From Hyalella azteca (taxonomy: Eukaryota; Arthropoda; Malacostraca; Amphipoda; Hyalellidae): a stretch of DNA of 64,000 bases. This document shows, one piece after another, positions 47,991 through 58,985 of the stretch. The notes beneath the pieces are model-generated. The model was not told the DNA's origin and made no database searches. It saw only the letters and a list, made by a program, of their open reading frames with translations. Within the stretch, counting starts at the first letter, position 1, and every line of letters starts with the position of its first letter. The position numbers and the translations under genes are program-made. The DNA lies in assembly GCF_000764305.2 (NCBI RefSeq), contig NW_025943934.1:124001-188000 (forward strand), written 5' to 3'.

Positions 47991-49244
47991 CAACCCACCG
48001 CTCTGACCCTTAATCGTTGACAAACTGCTGCTTCCGGAGTGAATCGTCCAAGGCGCAGCACTCCGAAGTCCGTAAACCTATCGAAGAACAGAACAGATAC
48101 CGAGATAGGCTACACTACATCACCTACAATTCAGGCTACATGCAAATGATGCAATACCGTCAAACGGGATAATAAAGGACGGTTTTGAGCATTTTTCCTT
48201 AATAACTTCTTAGGTACTATGAATCATTTCATAAAGGAGAGTGGGCATATTTTAAAGGTATTTGCAACTTGCAAGGGCAATCGTATGGGCGGTATGGCAT
48301 CTCTGAAATAATTCCAATTTCCATGTGCAGATGTGCTATTTGTAAGATGCCAGACACAAAATGAAAGCCTCCTGAACCAGCCCTGGGAACGGGGTAATAA
48401 GGGACACCTGGAATAAAACTCAATTTTAAAATGTTTGAAGCATGCAGAGTGTGCTCATCCTGGTCATCCATTACTAACAGTACTCAGAGTCTGAAGTCCT
48501 CCTCTTCCTTTGCCTAGATGATGTAAAGGGATGGCGGGGTAATACTACCTAATAAGGGACAGTACTCCGAGAGTACAACATTTTGTAGAAATGTTGTAGC
48601 AGCTAAAACAATTAAAATATTGCAAAACAAAAAATAGTGGCATAATGTTTAACATTTTTCCTATCAATGTAGCATGAAGCAAGTTAAGAAATTATACATT
48701 TATCATGAATTACCACCTCTAAATAAATCATTAAAAAAAGTGTGAAAAGTGAGATTTTGGAAAAGAAGGCTACCTCTGGCTCTGCTAAAGCTAAGGTCTC
48801 ACTAGGTGACTGTCTAGGTCTGTAGAAAAAAAATATATTCACCTTATTAAAAAATTTTACTTACATAAAAGTTGCACACAGGTGTAAGGTGTTGGCTTAA
48901 AAATGTGATCAACAGAATTTTTCTCATTCCAGAAAAAAATGGCAGCCATTTCTGCACAATGCCATGATGGGGTAGGGTAAACGCGGTATATTCCGACATC
49001 GTAGGTGGAAACTTCCGAAGTTCCGAGAACAACTCCAACAGTGTGATGCAGCTAACAAACCCCATTTTCCTGATATTGTTTTCAAAACATAAGTATTTTA
49101 AATGGTATGTTATGCTAATCTTGAGGAAAATAAACTTTCTTCCTTATGTACCCCATGGTCAGGAAGATGTGCCAGGTGTGCGGGAATTGATATTGTCATT
49201 TTAACGACCTGCGCAGTGCGCCGTACTATGCCGGTAAAAAAAAT

Positions 49245-49457
49245 GCGCCGTGCGCCGACCATAGTGGCAAAGCAGAGAGTTTTTTAGACTCTCCCTCAAG
49301 TTCATTTTTGAGTCCCATAAGTAGACCAGTAAAGTATCCTGGATACCAGCATTATCATACATAAGAAATTGATTAAATCTTTAGTAAATGAGGAAATTAA
49401 AAATGAACTGATTCTAAAAAAGCTCTGGTTTGCCACTATGGCGCCGACAGCGCCGTA
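49245..49457. repeat. About 213-bp near-complete foldback
   Basis: CCATAGTGGCAAAGCAGAG plus TTTTTTAGA at 49258-49288 is matched in inverse orientation by TCTAAAAAAGCTCTGG plus TTTGCCACTATGG at 49413-49441. GC-rich GCGCCG words lie outside, and a further AAAATGAAC/GTTCATTTTT pair lies inside. Probably a small foldback MITE. Confidence 0.65.
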
Positions 49458-50399
49458 CTTTTAGAAAGCTAAAATAGTTTAAATATGGACGTGCGGCAAT
49501 GCAAATTACGTAATCACACTGACCGTACACACAAACGTGTATCCGCATTGTGTTGTGGTTGGATACGAGTTAACTAGATTGCTAACGCGTCAACTAAGTA
49601 CTCAGGTTCTAAGAGTCAGCACAGTAATGAATATTCATTCATAGATCACAATTCAATTGGACATGAATTACAGAACTAAAGAAGGCAACATGGCTTTAGA
49701 TGTGCCATCGCTGCCTTCTAATGAATGACTGGACTGGTTGCGGCAAGTAGGGTATGAACCTGTATGTCAACAGTACGATCCTGCATGCCAATGTTGTGAC
49801 TACATTTACATTACCGACATCCTCTCGGCCGGCAAAATCAACATGATCAATACCTAATAACAATGCGCGTAAATGGACTATACAAATTAGGTCAATATGG
49901 CATAATTACAGAGCATAATTATGCTATGTGATACATAATATGAATATATATATTTGCAAGATAAGTCAATGGTCTGTCGTTTATTTTTGCTTCATTTGAG
50001 CAATAATGGTTTCCAAATCTGGGTGCGTTATGTTATGTCATGTGTACTTTGAATGTGCAAAAATTGTAACTATCATATGAAAATTGTTACATAGGTTATC
50101 ATAGCATGAATCACAATAGAGTATCAAGATTGCAGCTCTGCCACCAGCCTTCATTGAATTATCCCGCCTTCTTTCTATAATTCAATAATCTCTCTTCCAG
50201 CAAAGTTTGCGAAATTCATTAGCTGCATAAAATACTCTCTGCTGTGGTGTTCGAGTTCCGGTTGACATGAAAACTTGTGGTAAACTTGCGGTTCCATAAA
50301 TGGCGGGAAAGCTCTAATCGCGCCGCTCTGAAGGCAATTCATATAAATAATAATATAATCCACGCCTACGCTGGAGGAAGCTCAAACTTCAGAGGTGGA

Positions 50400-50672
50400 A
50401 CTAAATGCAGTAAATTTGCAGTAAGTCAGAAAATACCAGAAAAATACCAGATTTAGGCATATATAACGGCCCGCGCCGAGTGCTGCGCGGCGCGGAATCG
50501 ATGACCCTGATTTGCACGAACGTCTGCACGAAAAAAATATAATCAGATTGATTTACGCGAGAAATTTCCCCGTTTATATACATCTTCCTGAGTGTGGTAC
50601 CGGTATGTACCTCCATTACTCTTTTATTTTGCCCCAAAACTGTTCAATCAGTTCTGCCCCACCCTGTATAAG
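50400..50672 (-). mobile_element. Possible mariner-type element end
   Basis: On the minus strand TATACAGGGTGGGGCAGAAC begins at about 50671. TA followed by CAGGGTG is a common Tc1/mariner terminus and matches the first seven bases of the MITE at 8185. The opposite end was not found, so this would be a one-ended remnant. A 78-codon minus frame inside has no recognised domain. Confidence 0.35.
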
Positions 50673-51223
50673 CTAGCAAACACATTTAAATTGTATATTG
50701 TAATCAATATATAACAAATAGTCTAATAGTTAAGACTTAAGACTACTTATAGCCTTATAAGAATTAGCTAAGCTGCTAGCCACGTACAATGTATTGCACT
50801 CTTGATGCCTCTGTACCAAAAACATTCCATTTATTGGAACCTAATACACACTAAAGGCAACAAGTTTATATACCAATTTGTCATTCATAGTACATTTTTA
50901 CTAAACCATGAATAACAATACCTCAATATAAATAAAAGACTGACACTCAATATTTTTAAATATATGAAAAATAAAAAAAAATCATTATTTTTTTATAAAA
51001 AAATCAAGTGATTTAATCACATGATTTAATCATTTTGATTTAATCATTGCCAACCCTGCCACAGTGTATTATGAAAATTGTAACACAAAGATAAGACTAA
51101 CATTTGTGAATCATATGCTTCATTAAGGCTGCTTTCTGTCGATTTCAATTGCAGTTGGATGTGAAAGTTTGAAAAAATCTAGTCCCCATGGGATCTTGAG
51201 TATTCTTCAAAATACCCATGATG

Positions 51224-51578
51224 CTAGATAGAAGTGCGACCCTTGAACTTACGTAAAGTACGACCCTGTTTGTCACGGTAATTTTTAACCAAAAAAGGCA
51301 GATCCATACCATCTAATGGGAAGACCCAGTCTGAAAGCAGAATAATGTAGGATACTAAATCTGACTCCTCTGTAGGTGAAAGAGTATATAGACTGTCCTA
51401 AATTTTTTGCATGACGGCCAGCACATTGGTCGCTCAAAGTTGAATGAGGGACTTTGCAAATATTAGCAGCTTCTCTTAAGCTAACATCATCTTTTATCAA
51501 TTGCAATGCTTTCTTAAACGACTCCTCATAATATATCCTATATGGGACAGAATCTAATTTATGTTGATAGCTGCGCAT
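51224..51578 (-). pseudogene. Pogo-like transposase N-terminus (psq-type HTH), frameshifted
   Basis: The minus-strand ATG at 51578 opens a frame with YEESFKKALQLIKDDVSLRE followed by AANICKVPHSTLSD, a classic pipsqueak-type helix-turn-helix as in pogo/Tigger and CENP-B-like proteins (about residues 18-52). After GRHAKNLGQ the recognisable sequence continues in another frame as LSPTEESDLVSYIILLSDW, VFPLDGMDL and LVKNYRDKQGR, which fits the second DNA-binding half of these proteins. A stop follows near 51224. There is no DDE catalytic region, so the remnant cannot make an active transposase. Confidence 0.8.
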
Positions 51579-51624
51579 ATTGTATGAAAAAAGAAGAAAA
51601 ATATATTATTCTAAACATTTATTG

Positions 51625-51678
51625 GCTGGCCAAAGTCACCCCATTTAGCCCATATACTATGGGGTGACTTTGGCCAGC
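51625..51678. repeat. 20-bp perfect inverted repeat of a pogo-like sub-terminal motif
   Basis: GCTGGCCAAAGTCACCCCAT and its exact complement are separated by 14 bp. The same GGCCAAAGTCACC word occurs twice directly at about 52013-52040, next to TTGACGGTA, the presumed end of the inner element. It probably represents transposase-binding sub-terminal repeats or two ends fused head to head. Confidence 0.75.
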
Positions 51679-53260
51679 TAATTTTTCAAGCATATATATT
51701 ACACTTGGTAAAAAACATATAGTCATTGAAATAATCATTATACAAGATACCGGTACCAAAATAAGTGAAACAAATCTGATTCCAAAATTCTTTTCGTATC
51801 TCAAAATATTGAAGTTTGCACTCAGCTTTTTTTTCTTTGCAGGACTATGGCATTCAGAATGTGTTGGTCAAGCAGGATATAAAATTATTGAAACAAAACA
51901 GTTTCCAATCGATAGATAAGAAAAAACTACATTGGATACCATTTTGTTCCAATCTCATAACACAACTATAACAGAAACAGATGGCCGCAAAACAAAATCA
52001 TAAAGGTTGGCCAAAGTCACCATGGCGGCCGAAGTCACCCCAGTTGACGGTACTGCAAGCTTCATATCAGCAGCCGTATAGCATTTCTTATGTATCTGTA
52101 AGCTTACAGGATGGCTTGTAATTTTGCACCATTTTGATTTGGTCAAGTGAATTCACTATACGTAACACAAAAAAAGGTTACAAAAAACATAACTGAAACA
52201 GAAATGAATATTTTAGTGACAACCATAATAGTTTTTTGGAAAAATAAATCATAGTTCAGGTTAATTAATTGTCATTCTATGTTGCCGCCTGCACAATTCT
52301 ATCTATGACATTCTCTGCACAATTTTGTGATGAATGATGATGTATTAATTTTTTGTTGAGTGAATTTTTTTCCCTGAGCAAGGTAGTATTTGTAATAAAT
52401 TTACTTTATTTATTATTGATTTTTTCATTAACTGCACCTTTGCTAACAAGTTTCTACTGTAAATTCATTCCTAGGGCTGTCCCTTATTACCCTTGGGGAT
52501 GTCCCTTATTGCCCTATGGTGCGGAAATGGCCACCATTTGTTTGGAATGAGCTATGCAAATTCTGTCAATCACATTTTTAAGCCAACACCTGTGTGGAAC
52601 TTTTATGCAAGTACCATAACATTTTTTAATATGGTGAATATATTTTTTTTTTGCTACAGACCTTAGCAGAGGTACCCTACTCTTCCAAAATCTCACTTTT
52701 CACACTTTTTTCAGGAATTTTTTAAAGGTAGTAAATGTATGATTTGTAAACTTTCTCCATGCTACATAGATAGGAAAAGTGTTTAAATTTAGGCCACTAT
52801 TTTTAGTTTCGGGACAGTAGGCCACTATTTAATATTTCAATTAGTTTAGTTGCTATAACATTACTACGTAATGTGGGACAACTGTCCCGATTTACCCCGC
52901 CCGTCTCTTATTGCCTCATTTGATGGTACATATCACGGAAAATGTCATCTATTCAACAGCAACATAATCTATGAAAGAAGAGGAGGGCTTCAGAGTACTG
53001 TTAGTAATGGATGAGTAAACTCTGCATGCTTCAAATGTTTATAAATTAGGTTTTATTTCAAGTGTCCCAAATTACCCTGTTCCCAGGGGTAATTTGGGAT
53101 GCTCTTATTTTGCCTCTGACACCTAGATAATAGCATATGGAATTTTTTCAGAAATGCCATACCATAGCCCTTGCAAAGACCTTTAAACTGAGCCCAAATT
53201 TATTTTTAAAATGTTTCATGGTAAAAAGTTATCAACATACAAAATACCTGTCCCTCAGCC

Positions 53261-55564
53261 TCAGGCCAGATGTCCACAATTTTTCTCAGCCTAGGAACAC
53301 AAAGTGAATATCAGTAATTAACTACCATCAAATCAGTACCACATGAGTTGTCAAAAGCAGAAACTGGACATGCCTTGCCACTTGTCACTTGAATTGTATA
53401 ATACTGACCAGAACTACAATTTGTAGGGTTTGATAACCACATGGTGACTATGAACCTTTTTTGATCACCTTAGAAAGATTTGGTTTAGTTTTTTATAAAA
53501 AAGATTGTAGGTATCTATTGAAGGCTGGTAACTTTAGTGCTGCTGGCAAGGGCATCAGCATTGTTGGGAGTAGTTTAATATTGGTAGGTAGAATTTTTCT
53601 TGTAATACTTGAAATTGTGCAATTGATACATCTCTGCAGTTTCAACTTCCTTATTGAATTGATACCTATGTTATGGGAGTTAGAAACAGGCTGCATTGTG
53701 GAACATAATTAATTTTGATGGTGGAAACTAAATTTCTATTGACAGTTCATTTTATTGCTGTGAAATGGGCACAATTTTCTGTTCTTAGCATCATTGGACT
53801 GGGCTGTGACTTTGGTGCTCAATCAGTTAAACAAATCAGAATCCAATTAAAGTTGGTTTTGTATATTTCGTGTGTAGGCATTTACCGGATCTAAAATCTA
53901 AATTACTCCACCAAATGTTGTAGTGGTCAAAGGGTTATTAAGAAATAAACTGAGGACAAATTCAATCTATTGATTTATATAAATATATCTGCTAGCAATA
54001 TTGAAATTCTTATGTTTTAGCTGTTAAGAAATTTATGTACACTCTGCTCAACACATCATTAAGTTAAAAAATATTGTGTGACAAAATGCATTGCCACATC
54101 TGAAGCCTTATTTTTGCACCTATCTTTGTCATTTCCAGAGTTGTTATATATTTTGACTCCCTGACCTATTGGTTGTTTGTGAAAGGATCTAATAAGAAGC
54201 ATCCAAGATGTTAAAGATGTTGGTGAGTATATGGTTGAACAAGTCCGGTGTAAGTATTCTTGTGAGAAGTCAGTTGTGTAATGACGTGCCCTGGTGTGTT
54301 ACTGTATTGCTTATGTTTTAGTGATTTGAGTAGGTTATTGCAATCAATATTTGCTCTGGACATTTTGTCACCCAAATATAAGAGGTAAAATGCTGCAGAA
54401 ATGCAATATTATAGTTAAGAGCTTTAGCAATTTAGTCAGTTTGATGTCATTCCACTGTTATATTTCTCTTCATTACGCTACCTTTGACAATCTATTTTTA
54501 AAGTATGTGGTCTACAAACGCGACAGTTTGTTTGGCATTGAGAGCTCATTCTTTTGTTTGTAGTAGGTTTTAATGCCCTAGTCAAGACATTTGTTAAATA
54601 GCTGCCTAATTATAATTACTTACGTCATGTCCATTTTATTGTTATTCCATTTACACTGCAAATGGTTGTTTGTTTTCCTGGACTTTCTCTCAATTAGACA
54701 GGGAAAAAATAATTATCAAGCTGAAAATCCTCATGCAATAAAATGAGTAGGTATTGATATATTTAGTGATCAGTTTTCAATCATATTGGTTGCTCATGTT
54801 AGCATCTCCCAAATTAATAGGGCGAAATATGGGTATGGGAGAAATGCCGAAGCTTCTTTCAATTTTTTAAACAATTTAGTGTGTGTAACACGATATGCTG
54901 CTTCAAACAGAACTGTTGATATGCCGATATGCTCTCTACCATAATGCTTCTTTGCTGTCTGCAAAATCTGTTACTGAAGGTCTCCATTTAATTGGAATGA
55001 TTTTGTTATCGTTTTACTTTTAGCATCATTTTATTTTATTCTGTATGACAATGCGTGCACGGCAACGTTCTTGGCAAGATTGGCTCTCTCCTTGCCCCTC
55101 GAGAAGCTATATTTAACAAAGCTACATCAGTGCTCCACAACACGTCCCACTGCCATGTTCTTCGTTGCACGTGTATCTGTGTCATGATCATTGACGAGTG
55201 ACAATTGAATCTGACGTGTGTTGGTGTTAATGAGATTTTAATTTGAAGCCTTTAGTTGGTTGTCGAGAAGCAATTTTCAAGCACTTACTTTTGTACCTAC
55301 AGAACTTAAACTTCTCTGAACGTCCATGCAAACTCAATACGTTTATTAAGATTCTTCACTGAATTTGCTTGATTACCATTCAAGTTGTAAACAACTATGT
55401 GGAAAATACTATGGCTATTTACCGCCGTCGTGTGATTGCTTACCTTCGATACGACAGAAGTTAGCTCGCGTGTATAAGCGCTTATCTTCATGGCGCGACT
55501 CCTGTGTCATAAGTTCGAGCGAACCCTGTGCAACTTGTCCAAGTGCTTCATCAATGACCAAACA
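53261..55564. other. Flank upstream of the STMP1-like gene
   Basis: AT-rich with no convincing exons. The overlapping plus and minus frames at 53461-53712 have no codon bias. Nothing regulatory can be asserted. Confidence 0.5.
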
Positions 55565-55672
55565 TAACCGAAATAATATTTATATACATACGTCGACCAA
55601 AAATAACCGAGATAATATTTATATACATACGTCGACCAAAAATAATCGAGATAGTATTTATATCTATACGTC
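55565..55672 (+). repeat. 39-bp minisatellite x 3 containing TATA-like words
   Basis: Three units of AATAACCGAGATAATATTTA + TATACATACGTCGACCAAA end 30 bp before the ATG of the alternative first exon. Each contains TATTTATATACAT (TATCTATAC in the last). The last copy, at about 55655-55665, sits where a TATA box could serve a start site near 55688. A role as a promoter is inference. Confidence 0.75.
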
Positions 55673-55702
55673 TTCTGTGCACCGTAAATATAGCTTTATA
55701 CA

Positions 55703-55789
55703 ATGATTTCCATCGCGGGTTTCTTCACTTTCTTGTATAATTCCATGCTGGTGCTCTTCATAGCTGCTCATCTGCTCGTCGGTGGCGCT
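55703..55789 (+). CDS. Candidate alternative first coding exon of the STMP1-like gene
   Basis: The ATG at 55703 (context ACAATGA) opens 29 codons with many C/G-ending codons and a strongly hydrophobic sequence (MISIAGFF ... MLVLFIAAHLL). It ends exactly in phase 0 at GCT|GTGAGT. Exon 2 of the STMP1-like gene at 58051 starts in phase 0, so splicing across a 2,261-nt intron would give a 72-residue protein with a different membrane segment joined to the conserved GLYAAQNYEVP core. The genuine first exon at 57677 ends at the closely similar ACT|GTGAGG. It could instead be an unrelated short exon or a chance frame; transcript data are lacking. Confidence 0.45.
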
Positions 55790-57676
55790 GTGAGTAACAC
55801 GGTACAGAAATGGTCGTTCTTGATTTCAATTATTGTTAGACTTTTTAATTTTTCTCTGTATTCGCAGACTATCAATTCGAGTTCCTTTCATCCGTATTTT
55901 ATGTGTTTAATTAATATTTGATCTCGCATTCTCGCTTAACTCACCATGTTTCATGCCTTCATTGTTCTGTTGCTTCATTTTGTCGCCTCTGAAAAGGATC
56001 TCCCATCATTTTCTGTTTATAATATAATTTCTTTTATTATTTTTCGATTTCTCGCAACAATTCCATCTTTTTTGTTCTTTTTATCTGCCAGATTCTTAGA
56101 GGTGCTGGCGAGATTATGGTGCTGCATTGGTTAACAAATAGTTTTTTTTTGCTATTGATATGTGCGTCAGACGCTGTAGAATATCCTGGTATTTGGTTAG
56201 AATTCCTCAGTATCTAAAACGTTTATTTTTCCAAAGTTCAGCTTTAACTTGCCCAGACTATGTTAATTTGATCTTCGGGCTGCGGTATTGCAATTACGAG
56301 CAATTCTAAAGGCCTTAGAGATCACTGACTTTCTAGTGCAGGATTTTCCGACCTAAGAATACTTGCAATTAATTATTTAGGTTTAGACACGCAATTTCAA
56401 TGCACTCTTGTAAATCCTCACTGGAGAGATCTCTCGATGTTCTTCAGTTCGGTGATCATTACAAATAACGTTTAGTCGTATAGTTGCGTTGAGCGCTCGC
56501 CGAAGTTACCCTGTGTCTCTTGCAGCAAACCACAGCTTAGCCCTTGTGCCGCATGCCAGTTGTGACTAGCGAGTACAGTAGCCAGCGCCCAGCAGGCAGC
56601 ATTCAGCAAGTCAGCTACTACCTCAGTCGCGCTTCTCCGTCCGTGTGAAGCTGTCGTCTTGACAATCGTGCTGCTTGAGAGACTAAGTACTCCGTCTCCT
56701 ATACATAGCAACAACTTTATGACAAAATTCGCGTTTTGACATGAGATCATCTCGGTATTCTTCAAGATGATTTTAGAGAAGAGTTCAATATAAAATGGGT
56801 TTTGCTGTCATGAAAGTATGCAGTAAAGTCTTCTGGATTTTATGGCTTTACTGAAATCTCTCGTCGCCGGAAACTCTGCCAAATACCGATCAGTGGTGCA
56901 TAATAGACCCCTTTTGTTTGTCTCTAGTGACATTTCTCGAACGCTTCTTGCTTGTAATTTAGAGTGTCTTGTCTGCCAGAACTAAAAAAATTGGGTATGT
57001 CGATTTCGGTCCGTGATACTGAAGTTGCATTCTATTGAAAAACCACTATCTACAAGTCTGCTAGGCGGCACCGGCAGGCCTATTTGTTCTCTCGCCCTTT
57101 AAAATTTTGGATCTCCAGTGAAACTCAATTCTTCTAAATTGTATGAATATTTGCAGCAATTTCTCTTATACATTGGAAAGTAGGCTATTCACTCCTGGCT
57201 TCTGCAAGTGTGTAATGGACCGAAAGACGCTAGCAATCAATGGTAATTTATCTCTAACTCGCAGCAATTGCAAGACCTGTGAAAGGTGCGTGATCTATCC
57301 CGAATAACAAGTGACAGACACACCTTATCAAGTGCGGAAGATTGTCGCATCAGTGAAAATCTTATTTGAATCCTCATGTGGGATTATTACCTTCGCTATG
57401 GAGCCGATCACTTGAATAAAGTTTAGATTTAAAGTTAAATTTCACTTCAGCTGTGTTGCTTCACTTGCGTCGGAGGCGACTCGGAGCTTTTAAGATTCTG
57501 CCTGTTCAGTGGAGCGATCTCGATTTAATTGAAGCTAAATGGTATTTTTCTGTGAAAGCAAACAAATAAATTCTGTTACTATGTGTGCAATGTCATTTAA
57601 GCGCCGAAGTTGATACCGTGAAGCCAACCGCTAAGTGCTACTCTGCCCACACCGCAGCTTGCGTTAGTCCATCGCC
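55790..57676 (+). other. Intron/5' region of the STMP1-like gene
   Basis: The segment 56470-56710 is GC-richer (CGCTCGCCG, CAGTCGCGCTTCTCCGTCCG) and may be a promoter or untranslated exon. Just before the main ATG, 57600-57676 is also GC-enriched and fits a 5' UTR. The remainder is AT-rich without coding signal. Confidence 0.4.
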
Positions 57677-58182
57677 ATGGCGTCTATTCTCGGCTCCCTC
57701 GCCGCCACACTTCTCGTCGCTCTTATATTTACTGTGAGGCCCCTCCACGATGAGGCTCCATAGAGATTCTCTTATTATTTGCCCTGTATTGTGATAATTC
57801 TTAGATATTTCTGTGCCAATTAAAGCGACTTTTTCGCTAATTATCCCTATGTTTTGTGCTCATGATTACGATTTCCCTGAGGTTACGCTGGGTGCTGCCG
57901 TGCTGGTGACTCCTGCTTGAACTCGTAATATGCCGGCATTCCTATGTTTCATGTTCACGCCTAAAAAAGTTCCACGTACGTTCAGGTCGTGTTCAGAAGG
58001 AACATCTTTGTAGTAATTACTGTAGTTTTAAACGATACCTTGACTTACAGGTGACGTTTGGCGTGGGCGTGTACACAGGGCTGTATGCCGCGCAGAACTA
58101 CGAGGTGCCGCGTGTGGATGAACCCGGCAAGATCTGGGAGAAGATCAAATCCTGGGCTGACGACCACAGAAAGAAGGACTAA
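57677..58182 (+). CDS. STMP1: STMP1-like short transmembrane mitochondrial protein (DUF4535), two exons
   Basis: Exon 1 spans 57677-57733 (19 codons, Kozak GCCATGG) and ends ACT|GTGAGG. The intron is 317 nt and ends CTTACAG. Exon 2 spans 58051-58182 and ends AAGGAC-TAA. The product has 62 residues, in the usual size range for this micropeptide family. A hydrophobic segment at about residues 4-30 is followed by the family signature GLYAAQNYEVP (GxYxAQNYxxP in the human protein) and a charged tail with IWEKIKSWADDHRKKD. Known members are single-pass mitochondrial membrane micropeptides. The membrane location here is inferred from the family and hydropathy. Codons are strongly G/C-ending, unlike the flanks. 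The gene is easily missed because each exon is too short for ordinary ORF calling. The 3' flank holds two MITE copies, and a polyA signal lies at 61258. Confidence 0.92.
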
Positions 58183-58322
58183 CTCCGCCATAGAGAGGTG
58201 ACTTGCAATGCAGAATTATGTAAGGCCTGTGGATGAGTTTGATTACATTTTGCTAGTTGATCATACAGCTGTGGCTTGACATCAACTGTTATCGGCTCAT
58301 AAACTAGTAAGTTCTGAAATAT

Positions 58323-58468
58323 AAAAAATATAACTCAGTACCCACTGCAGTGAGTGACAGAGAGCGCATTTTCTCGTCGACGAAAACGTGAAGTCACGGA
58401 CAGACAGACGGACAGACATGATGAGCACAATAGTGCATTTTTCCATAAATGAGAAAATGCGCTAAAAA
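58323..58468 (+). mobile_element. MITE family A, copy 3, in the 3' region of the STMP1-like gene
   Basis: Complete copy with AATATAACTCAGTACCCACT, CACTGCAGTG, TCGTCGACGA, the GGACAGACAGAC tract and GAGAAAATGCGCTAAAAA. It begins 141 bp after the stop codon, so it is probably transcribed within the 3' UTR. Confidence 0.9.
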
Positions 58469-58848
58469 CGAATTGCAGTTTGGTTTCATCAACCTTTACC
58501 TACTCAAAAAAACAAGCGGGACTCGAGTAACTACCCCTAGGAAAGCAGATACGGTATCAAATCATGGCTTGTTAATTGTTTTATGGTAAAACAACGACTA
58601 AATTTTCTGAGACATCAATGGTAGAGTAATTTTTCATGGTATGGATCAGTGATGCAGCGGGAGCTCCTCTTAAGCTGGCCGCGTAGATACATTTTAATAT
58701 TGAAATTGTGTATATGAAGTGTGACTGTTTTGTCTTGTGTGTTTTCTGCATTACATTCTAATTTTTTTTTAACTGGAGCAAATTTTCAGCTTCTTTGAAT
58801 CAGTTAGCGTATCAAAGCGATACACATGAGCTGACGTTACGATAAAAC

Positions 58849-58985
58849 AATATAACTCAGTACTCACTGCAGTGAGTGACAGAGCGCATTTTCTCGTCGA
58901 CAAAAAAGTGAAGTCACGGACGGACAGACAGACATGACGAGCACAATAGCGCCTTTTTTCCATAAATGAGAAAATGCGCTAAAAA
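58849..58985 (+). mobile_element. MITE family A, copy 4, in the 3' region of the STMP1-like gene
   Basis: Same orientation as copy 3, with TCGTCGACAA in place of the perfect palindrome and a shorter GGACGGACAGAC tract. It is 380 bp downstream of copy 3. Confidence 0.9.

Larger units (their letters stand above)
48155..53260. mobile_element. 5.1-kb DNA transposon complex with long inverted arms (pogo-related)
   Basis: The left arm (about 48155-48975) and right arm (about 52480-53260) are imperfect inverted copies. Shared landmarks include TTACTAACAGTACTC, AAAGTGTGAAAAGTGAGATT and CACACAGGTG...TGGCTTAAAAATGTGAT. Both arms carry repeated GGGGTAATAAGGGAC-type words (48163, 48390, 48535-48560; complements at 52479, 52500, 52883 and 53063-53087). 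The left terminus starts TACCGTCAAACGGG, related to the TACCGTCAACTGGGG end of an inner element near 52060. The interior holds a pogo-like transposase remnant. Arms of 0.8 kb are unusual for pogo elements, so this may be a foldback or two nested insertions. Confidence 0.7.
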
